From NCBI GenBank assembly GCA_963814745.1, contig CAWFEA010000003.1, positions 186,001 to 250,000 on the forward strand: DNA of 64,000 nt, read 5' to 3'. Both the position numbers and the translations under genes were made by a program. The notes beneath the pieces were generated by a model. That model saw only the letters and a program-made list of their open reading frames with translations, was not told the origin of the DNA and did not search any database. This document shows positions 1 to 10,192 of the stretch, piece after piece (the first letter of the stretch is position 1; every line of letters starts with the position of its first letter). The DNA is from CAWBRT01 sp963814745 (GTDB lineage: Bacteria > Acidobacteriota > Terriglobia > Terriglobales > Acidobacteriaceae).

Positions 1-590
1 TCCCGCGCGGCACCCACGTTACGGTCCGGGGGCAGGTGGCGACGATGAGGTCCTCATTCTTCGGCCTGGGCGTGGGACTGCTGATGGCCATCCTGCTGGT
101 CTATTTCCTGATCGTGGTGAATTTCCAGTCCTGGCTCGACCCGTTCATCATTATCTCGGCCTTGCCGGCGGCACTGGCGGGCATCGCCTGGTTTCTGCTG
201 CTGACGCAGACGCGGCTGAGCGTGCCATCGTTGACCGGCGCGGTAATGTGCATGGGCGTGGCCACCGCGAATTCTATTTTGGTGGTGTCCTTTTCGCGCG
301 ACCGCATGCGCGCCGGCGTGCCGGCGATCGAGGCGGCGGTGGAAGCTGGATACACGCGCATTCGTCCGGTACTGATGACAGCCCTGGCGATGATTATCGG
401 CATGGTGCCGATGGCGCTGGGCTTTGGCGAGGGCGGCGAACAAAACGCACCCCTGGGGAGGGCTGTGATCGGTGGACTGCTGTTTGCCACCGTGGCCACG
501 CTGTTCTTTGTCCCCTCTATTTTCGCCATGGTGCATGGGCGCGATGAGAAGCAGGACGGAGCCGGCAACGCGGCGCAAGTGCAATCTTAA
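1..590 (+). CDS. RND multidrug efflux permease, C-terminal part (cut by window edge)
   Basis: The reading frame is open from base 3, so the gene begins before the window. About 195 residues of the C-terminal membrane half are visible. They contain several long hydrophobic helices, the PxxxAG turn after a helix starting near base 140, and the end-of-protein signature in which a helix with GxxxANSILVV is followed by an amphipathic RxRM stretch and RPVLMTALAMIIGMVPMA. These are typical of proton-driven inner-membrane efflux pumps of the AcrB/HAE1 type. An adaptor and an outer-membrane factor follow on the same strand, so the operon encodes a complete tripartite exporter. The substrate cannot be told from this fragment. 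Confidence 0.92.
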   Translation, partial: PRGTHVTVRGQVATMRSSFFGLGVGLLMAILLVYFLIVVNFQSWLDPFIIISALPAALAGIAWFLLLTQTRLSVPSLTGAVMCMGVATANSILVVSFSRDRMRAGVPAIEAAVEAGYTRIRPVLMTALAMIIGMVPMALGFGEGGEQNAPLGRAVIGGLLFATVATLFFVPSIFAMVHGRDEKQDGAGNAAQVQS

Positions 591-623
591 CGGCAGCGCG
601 ATTCAAGGAGCGGAACGACGTCT

Positions 624-1868
624 ATGAATTCGGATATGAATTCGGAATTAGCAACGGAGCGGCGGGAAAATCCGCAAGGTCAAGGGGCGGCGGCGCCGGA
701 AATTGATCCGGTACCTAAGCTGCCTCCGGCCAAGCCACGCACGGCGTTGCTGATCGTCGGCCTGGTGCTGATTTTCCTGCTGCTGGCCGGCGGAGCAACC
801 TTACTCAGGCGCGCTCAGAATGAACGGGTACTCGCCAAAGAGACCGAGAAGAACTCGGTGCCGAGCGTCGCCGTCATCCACCCCACGGCCGAAAAACCCG
901 ATCAGGAACTGGTGCTTCCCGGCACTTTGCAGGCCTATGAAGAGTCGCCGATTTATGCCCGTACCAACGGTTACCTGCTGCGCTGGTACAAGGACATCGG
1001 CAGCCGCATCGAGCAGGGCGAACTGCTGGCCAAGATCGATACCCCCGAAGTCGATCAGGAATTGCTGCAAACGCGGGCCACCCGGCAACAGGTCGAAGCC
1101 CAACTTCAGTTGGCCCGCACCTCCGCCGAGCGCTGGCAAAATCTGCGCCAGACCGATTCGGTTTCGCAACAGGAAGCCGACCAGCAGAGCAGCGCCTACC
1201 AGCAGAGCCAGGCGAACCTCGCGGCGGCAGACGCTAACGTCCGGCGCCTGGAAGAGCTGGAATCTTTCAAGAATGTCTATGCGCCTTTTTCCGGCGTGCT
1301 GACCAGGCGCAACGTTGACCCCGGCGCTTTGATCAACGCCGGCGCCGGCGGCCGGGAACTGTTCGATATCGCCAAGGTCGACCCGCTTCGCGTCTATGTG
1401 AGCGTGCCGCAGGCCTATGCGCCGAATATCAAAGTCGGAATGAAATCCTACGTTACCTTGCAGGAATTCCCCGGCCAGAAGTTTGTGGGATCCGTGGCCC
1501 GCACCGCGGACTCGATCGATACCGCGACCCGCACCCTGCTGACGGAAGTGGATGTGCCCAATAAGCAGAGACATTTGTTGCCGGGCTCGTTTGGCGAGGT
1601 GCATTTCTCGGTTGACAGTAATGCGAACAAGCTTGTCGTCCCCATCAACGCGCTGATGTTCCGCGCTCAGGGAGCCCAGGTGGCCGTGGTGGGAGCCGAC
1701 GGAAAAGTGCAACTGCGGCCGATTACCATCGGCCGTGATTATGGCGCGACGCTGGAAATTCTCGACGGCCTCAGCGCGCAGGAGCAGGTGATCGCCAACC
1801 CTTCCGACTCGCTTGAAAGCGGCCAGCCGGTGCGGGTGGTTACGCCGGAGCAGGGGAGCAACCAGTGA
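624..1868 (+). CDS. Efflux RND periplasmic adaptor subunit (HlyD/MFP family)
   Basis: This 414-residue protein links the inner-membrane pump to the outer-membrane channel. It has a proline-rich cytoplasmic N-terminus (about residues 1-38), one membrane anchor (about 41-63), a lipoyl/barrel-sandwich half beginning near residue 90, a coiled-coil hairpin rich in Gln and Ala (about 145-210), the second lipoyl half (FSGVLTRRNVDPGALI) and a C-terminal beta-barrel. The start is an ATG with AAGGAG upstream; a second in-frame ATG lies four codons later. It begins 33 bases after the permease and overlaps the next gene by four bases, which suggests translational coupling. Confidence 0.93.
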   Translation: MNSDMNSELATERRENPQGQGAAAPEIDPVPKLPPAKPRTALLIVGLVLIFLLLAGGATLLRRAQNERVLAKETEKNSVPSVAVIHPTAEKPDQELVLPGTLQAYEESPIYARTNGYLLRWYKDIGSRIEQGELLAKIDTPEVDQELLQTRATRQQVEAQLQLARTSAERWQNLRQTDSVSQQEADQQSSAYQQSQANLAAADANVRRLEELESFKNVYAPFSGVLTRRNVDPGALINAGAGGRELFDIAKVDPLRVYVSVPQAYAPNIKVGMKSYVTLQEFPGQKFVGSVARTADSIDTATRTLLTEVDVPNKQRHLLPGSFGEVHFSVDSNANKLVVPINALMFRAQGAQVAVVGADGKVQLRPITIGRDYGATLEILDGLSAQEQVIANPSDSLESGQPVRVVTPEQGSNQ

Positions 1869-3337
1869 GGAGAGGGGTCACGGTTGCGGCGTGCATCCTG
1901 GCCGGGCTATGGCTGGCTGGATGCGCGGTGGGGCCAAAGTATAACCGCCCGCCCGTCGAGGTGCCACAGGCTTGGAAGACAACCCCGCCGTGGGCGGTGG
2001 CCGTTCCCAGCGACACGCTGCCGAAGGGCGTTTGGTGGACGATTTTCAAGGACAACCAGCTCAACGATTACGAGCAGCAGTTGCTCAAGGCAAATCAGTC
2101 GCTGGCGGCGGCAAAGGACCGTCTGGACAGGGCGCGGGCGCTGGCCCGCGTGGCTTCGGCGGCATACTTTCCCCAATTGGCCGCCGATCCTTCCGGCCAG
2201 CGCACAAGAGTCTCAGGCAATCGCCCCTTGCTCTCCGCGACCCCGCCGCTGAAACCCGACACCGAATATGATTTCACCATTCCGTTCACCCTGAATTACG
2301 AGGTAGACCTGTTCGGGCGGGTGCGCCGAAACCTGGAAGCGGCCAATGCCTCTTTGCAGTCCACGGCAGCGGACCTGGTCAATGTTCAACTGGTGCTGGC
2401 CGCGGAACTTGCCGCCGACTACTTCAGCTTGCGCGAACTCGATGCCGAGACCGGGGTGGTCGAGGAACTGGTAAGCATCGAGCAGAAAGGGCTCGAATTG
2501 GTGCAGCGCCGCCACGACGGCGGCATCGCCAATGGCCTGGAAGTCGCGCAGCAAGCCGCCTTGCTGGACGCGACGGTGGCGCAGGTTTCTCTGTTGCAGC
2601 AACAGCGGGCGCAGTATGAACACGCGATTGCGGTCCTGACCGGGAATGCGGCGCCCAGCTTCAGCGTGCCGGTTGCCCCGCTCGGGGCAACACCGCCGCC
2701 GGTCCCGCTGGGGGTTCCGTCGGACGTGCTCGAACGCCGGCCCGACATCTCGATCTCTGAACGACTGATGGCGTACCAGAACGCGCAGGTGGGAATCGCG
2801 GTCACGGCATTCTATCCGCACATCACGCTTTCAGGGTCCGGCGGCTGGCAGAGCCGTGACATCGCGACTTTGGTTAACGCGCCCAGCGCCTTCTGGTCAC
2901 TCGGGGGCGACCTGCTGCAACCGGTCTTTAACGGCGGCCGGAACCGGGCGAATCTGGCGGCTGCCAAGGCCGGATACAACGAGGCGGTGGCGAACTACCG
3001 GGAGGCGGTGTTGACCGCTTTCCAGCAAGTCGAGGATGGTTTGTCGGGCCTCGAAACGCTGTCGAAGGCGCTGGCCACGCAGCAGACCGCGGTCGAGGAC
3101 TCGCGGCGTGCCCTCGCCTTGGCGAACAATCGCTACACCGGCGGCCTCACTACTTATCTGGACGTAATTACCGCGCAGACTACGTTGCTCAACAACGAAC
3201 GCCTGGCGGCGCAACTGCTCGGCCAGCAAATGGTCACCTCGGTCTTTCTGGTGAAGGCCTTGGGCGGAGGCTGGGACAGCTCCGAGATCAACCATGAACA
3301 AGTTCATCCCCGGGCGATCCAGGCGGTTCAGCAGTAA
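1865..3337 (+). CDS. Outer-membrane efflux lipoprotein, NodT/OprM family
   Basis: This 490-residue TolC-like channel completes the exporter. The start is a GTG overlapping the TGA stop of the adaptor gene (GTGA). A lipoprotein signal peptide ends in a lipobox-like LAGC near residue 20, followed by AVGPKYNRP, the usual start of mature NodT-type proteins. Two repeated outer-membrane-factor domains follow, with long Ala/Gln/Leu-rich helices and the LERRPDI motif near residue 297. No terminator is obvious before the tRNA gene 72 bases downstream. Confidence 0.94.
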   Translation: MRRGVTVAACILAGLWLAGCAVGPKYNRPPVEVPQAWKTTPPWAVAVPSDTLPKGVWWTIFKDNQLNDYEQQLLKANQSLAAAKDRLDRARALARVASAAYFPQLAADPSGQRTRVSGNRPLLSATPPLKPDTEYDFTIPFTLNYEVDLFGRVRRNLEAANASLQSTAADLVNVQLVLAAELAADYFSLRELDAETGVVEELVSIEQKGLELVQRRHDGGIANGLEVAQQAALLDATVAQVSLLQQQRAQYEHAIAVLTGNAAPSFSVPVAPLGATPPPVPLGVPSDVLERRPDISISERLMAYQNAQVGIAVTAFYPHITLSGSGGWQSRDIATLVNAPSAFWSLGGDLLQPVFNGGRNRANLAAAKAGYNEAVANYREAVLTAFQQVEDGLSGLETLSKALATQQTAVEDSRRALALANNRYTGGLTTYLDVITAQTTLLNNERLAAQLLGQQMVTSVFLVKALGGGWDSSEINHEQVHPRAIQAVQQ

Positions 3338-3409
3338 GCCTGCGGCGGTGGCATCGGTTGAGCCCGACGGCGTATGCTGAAGAGGATCAAAGCGTGACGG
3401 CCTAAGTTT

Positions 3410-3486
3410 GGCCCCGTAGCTCAACTGGATAGAGCATCAGACTTCGGATCTGAGGGTTGGGGGTTCGAGTCCCTCCGGGGTCGCCA
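3410..3486 (+). tRNA. tRNA-Arg (anticodon TCG), CCA encoded
   Basis: A full cloverleaf can be folded by hand: acceptor GGCCCCG pairing with CGGGGTC (one G-T pair), D stem GCTC/GAGC, anticodon stem TCAGA/TCTGA around loop CTTCGGA, a 5 bp T stem around TTCGAGT, discriminator G and a genomic CCA. The anticodon TCG reads CGA arginine codons. Confidence 0.96.
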
Positions 3487-3624
3487 TTCTTTAAAAGCAG
3501 TTTTCGCCTGACGCGGCCGGGTGCTTGTGCGCACAGAACTGTGCATAGTTAGCAGGCCGCCTGCGCCGGCGCTCGCGCCGGGAACATAGTTCACCGCGCG
3601 CGCAAGAGGGGATGGGACGCACCG

Positions 3625-4575
3625 ATGGAAACAGGGAAAAAGCACAGTCTTGGCTGGATCGGAAGCGGCCGAATGGGATTTGCCATGGCGCAACGCCTGG
3701 CCAAAGCCGGCTGCGATATCTCCGTCTACAACCGCACCCGAGCCAAGGCCGCGCCACTGGCGGCCGACGGCGCGAAGATCGTGGACTCTACGTCGGAGCT
3801 GGCGGGATGCGACATGGTCTTCACCATGGTTACGGCCTCGGACGATCTCAAACAGGTCGTCGGCGGAATGCTGGCCGCGGCCGCAAAGGCGCCTAAGATC
3901 CTGGTCGATTGCACCACCGTCTCGGTCGAAGCGTCGGCGGAGGTTCGCCAAATGCTTGCGCAAAGGGGAGGCAAATTTCTTGCCGCCCCGGTCAGTGGGA
4001 ATGCAAAAGTTGTCAATGCCGGTAAGCTCAGCGTCGTCGTCTCCGGCCCGCGGGACGCGTTTGCCGAGGCCAAACCCTACATAGACCGGTTCGCGCCGGC
4101 TGGGGTCAGCTACGTGGGAGAAGGCGAGGGGGCGCGGATTGCCAAGATTTGCCACAACATAATGCTGGGGGTCGTAACTCAGAGCCTGGCGGAGATCACG
4201 GTTCTGGCGGAGAAAGCGGGCTTGCCGCGCTCCGCATTTCTGGCCTTCATGAATAGCAGCGTTATGGGTTCGGTCTTCACTCGCTACAAGAGCCCGGCCC
4301 TGGTCAATCTTGATTGGACGCCGGCATTCACCGCCAACCTGATGCGCAAGGATATGGATCTGGGTTTGGCGTTGGGAAAACAGCTTGATGTGCCGATGCC
4401 GACGGCCACGATCGCCAGGGACGCATTGCAATCGCATATCGGACATGGCGCGCTCGCCGGCGGATATCTCGAAAAGGACCTTGCCGCAGTGCTCGAATAC
4501 CAGGCACACTGCTCGGGACTCGAACTCAAGCCGGAAAATGTTGAGGTCTGGGATGGGCTGTCCACGAAAAAATAA
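3625..4575 (+). CDS. 3-hydroxyisobutyrate dehydrogenase-like NAD(P)-dependent oxidoreductase
   Basis: A 316-residue beta-hydroxyacid dehydrogenase. The Rossmann fold opens with GWIGSGRMG (residues 10-18). The substrate-binding motif APVSGNAKVVNAG is near 121-133, and the catalytic lysine is K174 in AKICHN. The all-helical C-terminal domain ends with KDMDLGLALGKQLDVP. Family members oxidise small beta-hydroxy acids such as 3-hydroxyisobutyrate, tartronate semialdehyde or glyoxylate-type substrates; the sequence does not specify which. An alternative ATG 13 bases upstream is out of frame. A DsrE-like gene follows after 30 bases, so the two are probably co-transcribed. Confidence 0.9.
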   Translation: METGKKHSLGWIGSGRMGFAMAQRLAKAGCDISVYNRTRAKAAPLAADGAKIVDSTSELAGCDMVFTMVTASDDLKQVVGGMLAAAAKAPKILVDCTTVSVEASAEVRQMLAQRGGKFLAAPVSGNAKVVNAGKLSVVVSGPRDAFAEAKPYIDRFAPAGVSYVGEGEGARIAKICHNIMLGVVTQSLAEITVLAEKAGLPRSAFLAFMNSSVMGSVFTRYKSPALVNLDWTPAFTANLMRKDMDLGLALGKQLDVPMPTATIARDALQSHIGHGALAGGYLEKDLAAVLEYQAHCSGLELKPENVEVWDGLSTKK

Positions 4576-4605
4576 ACTACGCCGGCGGCGTGAGAGGAAC
4601 GAGCC

Positions 4606-4950
4606 ATGAAATATTTGTTTATCTTCAACGATTCTCCCTACGGAGACCAGCGCGCTTACAACGGCCTGCGGATGGCGTCCGCGCTTTCGCGCAAGGCGGC
4701 GGTACGGGTCTTTCTGTTAGGGGACGGCGTCTTGTGCGGGCTCGCCGGATTCGCTCCGGCCCACGCGGACTACAATCCGCAGGAACTGTTGCGCGCAATT
4801 TCCGCTACCGGAGCAACGATTGCGGCCTGCGGAACCTGCATGGAGGCTCGCGGTATTCCTCCCGAGTCCCTGATCGGCGAAGTGCGGCGCAGCAGCATGG
4901 ACGAGCTAGTGGCCTGGACGGAAGAATGCGATAAGGTAATCAGCTTCTGA
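4606..4950 (+). CDS. DsrE/DsrF-like family protein
   Basis: A 114-residue single-domain protein with the DsrE-like beginning KYLFIFNDSPYGDQRAYNGL and the later ACGTCMEARGIP segment carrying two cysteines. DsrE-type proteins act in sulfur relay, but many stand-alone members have no assigned substrate. It lies directly after the dehydrogenase gene on the same strand. A specific sulfur-transfer role here is an inference. Confidence 0.85.
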   Translation: MKYLFIFNDSPYGDQRAYNGLRMASALSRKAAVRVFLLGDGVLCGLAGFAPAHADYNPQELLRAISATGATIAACGTCMEARGIPPESLIGEVRRSSMDELVAWTEECDKVISF

Positions 4951-5204
4951 GTAGTAGTTCGCATTATGAATGTCGCGGTGAATCGTTAAGCGTGGTTGCT
5001 GGTCACGGCCAGGCAACCACCGCCGGGGTTGCGGGCGCGCCTCCATAAAGCACGAGCGTCACCCAGCCCCGAGACTGGCTCCTACTGCTCGGATCGACGA
5101 TTACATTATGAGGACCGCGCGGAAACGCCACGCCGTCTGCTCCGAGTGATCGACGTTTCCGCGATCCACCACGCAGTTCGTTAATTCACGGTGATGACGA
5201 AACC

Positions 5205-6879
5205 CTATTTCACCGGCGGCGGCGCCAGCGCCTCGATGTCGGTCACGACATCGATGACCACCGGACGGTCGGCCTTTAACCCTCGCTGCAAGGCTCCGGA
5301 CAACTCTTTGGGGTCCTCGACGCGGATGCCGACCGCGCCCATATCCTCAGCGATCCGGGCGAAATTAACCTTGCTAAAGGTCCAAATCTCACGCGCCCAA
5401 TCACTTTGCTTGCCGCCATAGACGCGGTCGAAGCCGGCTTTGACTGGTTGCCGCTGTGATTGTTGTTGACGACCGTCACCGTGTTGATGCCGCGCCGGGC
5501 CGCGGTTTCGATCTCACCGATGTGGTACCAGAGGCCGGCGTCGCCGGTGAAGACCACCACCGGGCGATCGGGGCAGGCGCACTTGGCGCCGAGTCCGGCG
5601 GAGAAGGCCCAGCCGAGATGTCCCGAACTGCGGAGATAGGTCTGGGTGAGCGTGCGCGTATCGTACATGCCGCCCATCCACATGCCCGCATGGCCGGTGT
5701 CCGCCAGCACTACGCAATCGTCGGGCAGATGCTTCGTCAATTCATGGCAGATACGCTCCGGACGAATGGGCACGGCATTCGATTCGAGCAATGGCTGATA
5801 CTTTGCGTACCATTCGCGGCAGATCGAACCGGTGATCTCGTTCCAAGCCTGGCGCCGATTGGCCGTGGAACGGTCCACGTGCTCGAGCATGCGCAGCATG
5901 GTCACTTTTACGTCGCCGCAAATCGGCACCTTGAGCGGATAGGTGCGGCCGAGCACCTCGGGGTTGATATCGACCTGAATGGTGGGAACGCCGACCGCCG
6001 GCACGGTCCAGAAATTTGTGGTCATGCCGCCGGCCTCGCTGCCCACATAAAAGATCAGATCCGCCTGCTGCACCACCCGATTGGCGCTTTCGCGGGAATA
6101 GCTTCCCATGACCCCTACGGACAGCGGATGACAACCCGGAATCGTGCCCTTGCCATTGAGCGAGGTGGCGACCGGGATGCCCAGGGCTTCGGCGAGGGCG
6201 ACGACTTCTTTCCGGGCGCCCGACCAGCGCACGCCGCCGCCCGCGACGATGAGCGGACGCTCCGCCTTCTGCAGCAATGCCAATGCGGCGAGAACGCTGC
6301 TCAGCTCGGGCTCCGGACGGAACGGCGGCGCCTGAGCATAGAGGTCCTCGCATAGGGGCTGCATCGCCGCTGACTCACTGTCGATCTGGCCTTCATTACC
6401 ACGGAGCTGCAGATGCACCGGCCCCGGAGTTCCCGAAACGGCGACACGGAAAGCCTGGCGCAGCATGTCCGGGAAGCGTTCAACCGCGTCGACGGTGGCG
6501 TTGAACTTCGTCACCGGTTCGAAGGAAGGGATGTCGTCAACCTCCTGGTAAACCTTCTTGAACTTGCTCCGGGGATCACGTCCCCCGGTAAACGCGATGA
6601 CCGGCGAGTGCGCAAGCCAAGCGTCGCGCAAGCCGGCCGCGATGTTCAGAGCGCCAACCACCTGTGCGCCGCAGACGCCGGCCGGCCCGATGCGCGGGCG
6701 TAGCCGTCGGCCATGTAGGCGGCGGATTTCTCGCCGTGGGTGCGGACTACCCGGATCTTCGTCCGGCGCTCTATTTCAACAAAGGTTTGGCGCAGTATGG
6801 CCGGCACCATGAACACGTGGGTAACCCCGTAGCCTTCGAGCATCTCCGCCAGAACCTGTGCGCCAGTTATCTCATTCAT
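5205..6879 (-). pseudogene. Thiamine-diphosphate-dependent enzyme (acetolactate-synthase-like), two frameshifts
   Basis: A gene of about 555 codons read from 6879 down to a TAG at 5205. The N-terminus carries the catalytic-glutamate region THGEKSAAYMADGYARA. The middle domain starts at about PLIVAGGGVRWSGA, and the C-terminal domain has the cofactor motif GDAG..NNNHSG. Two single-base deletions break it. One is near 6680, where one G is missing before GVCGAQ; the other is near 5437, where one A is missing after NQSK, and the natural end of the protein, EALAPPPVK, lies in the shifted frame. Both sites are short homopolymers, so assembly error and real inactivation are both possible. Family enzymes decarboxylate or carboligate 2-oxo acids; the exact reaction is unknown. 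Confidence 0.85.
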
Positions 6880-7019
6880 CGCGTAAGCACCCCTCCCTTA
6901 AGGTCTCATCTAGAGAGCAAATTTTGATATTCGGCGTCTCCGGATTCTCGGGCTGTCTGCATCGGACCCGGAATCTCGGCCCGAGCGCGATTTGGCCCAA
7001 ACCCGCTCGGTGGCAGCCG

Positions 7020-8474
7020 CTATTTTGACGATGCATCTTTCCGCGGTTCGGCTGCGATGGCGGCGGCTCCAGCTCCACTTGCCATGGCAGCGGTCGTGCC
7101 GGCAGAACGGCCTTCAAGCTGATCTTCTATGTTCTCAAACGAACGTCCTCTGGTCTCGATACCAAAAAAGCCATAAACGATACCCGCCATAAGATACCAG
7201 GCGGCCAGATAGAGAAATGCGGGTGTAATCGCCTCCATGGACACCTTCGGCGTGACCACGTTCGAGGAGCCGATGATCATGGCTAGCCCCAGCGGTCCGA
7301 GAATCTTTCCCAGGCCGCCGAACCCGTAAGCCGAGCCCATTCCCGTCGCCCGGAGGTGTGCAGGCCAGACTTCCGACGAATACGGGCCGACGATCGAGAA
7401 GCCGCCATCGCCGAAGAAGTGGGCGACGATCAGCAGCATCCAGAAGACCGAAAAACCGCCGAGAAAATAGTTGTGGAATATGCCCGCCAACGACACGACG
7501 AACGCCGCGCCGAAGCCCACCAGGGCGCCCGACTTGACCCGCCCGATGGCATCCGAGAGCCAGGCGAAAGCGAGCCGCCCGACGAATCCGCCCATGGCGA
7601 CAAAAATCATGAAGAAAGAGGCGCGCTGCGGAGTCGTCTTGAGAACCAGCAACAGCAGCGTCGGAGCCCACAGATTGATGCCGTACACTCCAGTCTGCGC
7701 ACCGAGATTGCCGAGCCACGACACGAACAGACTGCGGGGGTAGCGGAGCAATTGTCTGAACTGCGGTTTCTCCTGAACGGCGAACGTCATGGCGGAAAGC
7801 GGAATGCTTTCCGGATCCACTTCAAGCGCCCAAGCCAGCGATTTGCGAGCTTCTTCGGCGCGGCCCATGCGAGCCAGCCAGCGCGGCGATTCCGGCACCC
7901 AGGCCCGGATCAGCAATGTCAGGAATGCCGGAAGGAGACCCGCTGCGAACAATCCACGCCAGCCGATATAGGGCGAGAGAAAAGCCCCCATGACCGAGCC
8001 CATCATGATGCCAATCGGCACCGTGCAGGTGATCATGCCGCCGATGAAGCCGCGCTTCGCGCTCGGCACAAACTCCTGTACCAGAGGCAAGTTGACTGAA
8101 TACAGCCCACCAACCCCGAAGCCAGTGAGGAAACGGAAGCAGGAGAGAAAGACCCACCCGTTGTCGGGCGTGAATGCCAGGATGCCGGTTGCCACCGAAA
8201 AGTTGATGACGGTAGCTATGAATACCGCCTTGCGCCCGATGCGGTCGGCAACGTGGCCCCAGAAGAAAGAGCCGAGAATGGCGCCGACGCCGGAGGAAAG
8301 CAGAATGATCGCGGACCGGCCGAAGGTGAGATGCCACGGTTTGATGATGATGGCGAGGACGAACCCGATGAGAAAGAAGTCAAAAAACTCCAACATGTCG
8401 CCCAATACGGCAGCCGCAATGATACGGTACTGGTTTCCCGTGAGCTTGGTCTGTTTGTCAAGGTATTCCAGCAT
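7020..8474 (-). CDS. MFS transporter, sugar/aromatic-acid porter type
   Basis: About 484 residues with twelve predicted helices. The start is the ATG at 8474, preceded by AGGGGA; a longer frame upstream lacks a better site. Major facilitator signatures are visible: GHVADRIGRKAVF between helices 2 and 3, PESPRWLARMGR after helix 6, and a matching WLSDAIGRVKSG in the second half. The polar Ala-rich tail is unusual. It lies between a thiamine-diphosphate enzyme and a cyclase on the same strand, suggesting uptake of an organic acid used by that cluster. Confidence 0.9.
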   Translation of the reverse strand: MLEYLDKQTKLTGNQYRIIAAAVLGDMLEFFDFFLIGFVLAIIIKPWHLTFGRSAIILLSSGVGAILGSFFWGHVADRIGRKAVFIATVINFSVATGILAFTPDNGWVFLSCFRFLTGFGVGGLYSVNLPLVQEFVPSAKRGFIGGMITCTVPIGIMMGSVMGAFLSPYIGWRGLFAAGLLPAFLTLLIRAWVPESPRWLARMGRAEEARKSLAWALEVDPESIPLSAMTFAVQEKPQFRQLLRYPRSLFVSWLGNLGAQTGVYGINLWAPTLLLLVLKTTPQRASFFMIFVAMGGFVGRLAFAWLSDAIGRVKSGALVGFGAAFVVSLAGIFHNYFLGGFSVFWMLLIVAHFFGDGGFSIVGPYSSEVWPAHLRATGMGSAYGFGGLGKILGPLGLAMIIGSSNVVTPKVSMEAITPAFLYLAAWYLMAGIVYGFFGIETRGRSFENIEDQLEGRSAGTTAAMASGAGAAAIAAEPRKDASSK

Positions 8475-8574
8475 GGTTTCCCCTGGGAAATCGAAGTTGT
8501 GTGTCAGCCTGAAGGATGGATCCGGCTCCGTCCTCCCCTTGCACTGCATCTCTCAAACAGGGCCCGAGTTAAGG

Positions 8575-9558
8575 CTACTTAATGGCGAGCGGATTGAGCG
8601 GCGAACCGACTGCTCCGGTGATCGGCAACGCCGGTCCTACGAACATGAACTCGTAGCGGCTGTCCGCGGCGCAATCCTTGGCAAGTTCGCCGAGGTAGAA
8701 AATCTCGCCCACGGTTAGACCCATGATCGGGATCGCGATCCAGTGCCAGGGCTGAGTGGCGTCATCGCAGTTGTTCGGCCGCACCTCGGCTCCCCAGGTA
8801 TCGGTTACGATGGCGGCCACTTCTTTGTTGTGCAACCAATCCAGCGTCTCGAAGGCAAGCCCGGGAGCGTCGCCGCCCGAATAGCCGTCCCACGTTTTGC
8901 CGGCCAGCATGGCGTCGATCTGACCGGTGCGCACCAGCAGGTAGTCGCCGCGGCGGACCGGTACTTTGAAGTGCTGCTCGGCCCTGTCAAGCATTTCGTT
9001 GGTGATAGCGAAACCGTCCGGCAGGTACTCCATGCCAAGCATCTTCGGTATGTCGAAAAGCACCCCGCGTCCGACCATCTTCTCCTTGGTCTGCTCGATG
9101 CCGCACTTCTGCGCGCCAAACGAGGTTACGGTGCGGCAGTCGTAGCCGTTCCACATCTGGTCGCCATAAAAAATGTGTCCCAGCCCGTCCCACTGCGTAC
9201 CGCACTGCAAAGGCATGATCACCAGATCGTCGGCGCCGCGAATCTTGCGGTGGTCGAGCACGCCCGAATAGGCGTCGGTGCCGGCGCGAAGCATAACATG
9301 CACGGGATTGAAGCGGCCAAGGGCCGCATACGTCGTCTTGCCACCCTGCGGGCCATTGTTGTCGTAGGGCAGCCCCAGCGACATGACCTTGCCCTTCTGC
9401 ACTAATCGCGCCGCCGCAACAATGTCTGCGGGCCGGGTAAAGTTGAGCGTGCCAATTTCGTCGTCTGCGCCCCAGCGCCCCCAATTCTTCAAACGCTCCG
9501 CGGCATCGCGGATGTCCTGCATCGTGAGCTTGCGAGTCGCAGCTTCCGTTCCGGCCAT
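8575..9558 (-). CDS. Cyclase family protein (kynurenine-formamidase-like hydrolase)
   Basis: A 327-residue protein of the metal-dependent cyclase/formamidase fold. The metal-binding motif, usually HxGTHxDxPxH, appears here as QCGTQWDGLGH, so the first His is Gln and the second His is Gln. This variation also occurs in the larger subgroup of this family. The region GTLNFTRPADIVAAARLV near the N-terminus is characteristic of that subgroup. It lies 100 bases upstream of the MFS gene in the direction of transcription. The substrate is unknown; cleavage of a cyclic amide or ester is an inference from family membership. Confidence 0.85.
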   Translation of the reverse strand: MAGTEAATRKLTMQDIRDAAERLKNWGRWGADDEIGTLNFTRPADIVAAARLVQKGKVMSLGLPYDNNGPQGGKTTYAALGRFNPVHVMLRAGTDAYSGVLDHRKIRGADDLVIMPLQCGTQWDGLGHIFYGDQMWNGYDCRTVTSFGAQKCGIEQTKEKMVGRGVLFDIPKMLGMEYLPDGFAITNEMLDRAEQHFKVPVRRGDYLLVRTGQIDAMLAGKTWDGYSGGDAPGLAFETLDWLHNKEVAAIVTDTWGAEVRPNNCDDATQPWHWIAIPIMGLTVGEIFYLGELAKDCAADSRYEFMFVGPALPITGAVGSPLNPLAIK

Positions 9559-10192
9559 TATGTTCTCCTGTTACTCGGTTTCAGTGGCTAACGAAGTTAC
9601 GCCAACCCAGCAGAAAGGGCTGTGACGAACGTCACAATCCTGGTGACCCCAGACATGCAGCGCATTTTGGTTTGAGCCTCTGGGTGCAGGCTGCGGAGTT
9701 CTCAGCATAATGAAGTATCACGGCGAGCATGATGTTAAGCGGGTTACGCCGACCATACGAATCGCCGGCGCCGCCTAAGCGGCAATCACTCTCCTCGTCA
9801 GGCGGGAAGAACTGATGATCCTCTCGGCTCGCACCGCTAATCTGGTCGCTTTGTCGTTGTGTTCCGACTCGGTGAAAAGATGGTCAAACTCGACGTCGAT
9901 CTCTTTCGACACATTGGCAAGGACATCATCCGACTGCCCATGGACGACACGGAGGCACGAAAATTTCTCTTGACAGGGTGACTGTCCAGCGGTTAAATGC
10001 CACGCTATGGCAAGTAACCACTTGCCAGGCAAGCAAGCAAGTACTTTTTCGGTTTCGCGCACGGGTTCGAACGAGCGGTGATCGAGGATGCCCCTAAAGG
10101 GAAGCAATCCTCGCTCACTGTGGCTCGGCGAGTATAGGCCTCTTGATTCCGCATAATGTGGAAAACACCTTCTAAGTGAGGATGGCGAAGCT
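9559..10192. other. Intergenic region without a recognised gene
   Basis: 634 bases between two divergent transcription units. A 110-codon open frame on the - strand (9775-10107) resembles nothing I know and has no clear ribosome site. The region holds a good promoter-like pair (9970-9998) directed toward the NusG paralogue. Confidence 0.5.
9970..9998 (+). promoter_or_regulatory. Sigma70-like promoter candidate for the NusG-paralogue gene
   Basis: TTGACA at 9970-9975 and TTAAAT at 9993-9998 are separated by 17 bases. The match to the bacterial housekeeping consensus is strong. It would give a leader of nearly 190 bases before the GTG start at 10193, which is long enough for leader-based control. 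No transcript data support this. Confidence 0.45.

Noticed and set aside
9775..10107. 110-codon open frame on the - strand in the gap before the NusG paralogue
   Set aside because: No ribosome site, no recognisable domain, and it lies across a good + strand promoter.
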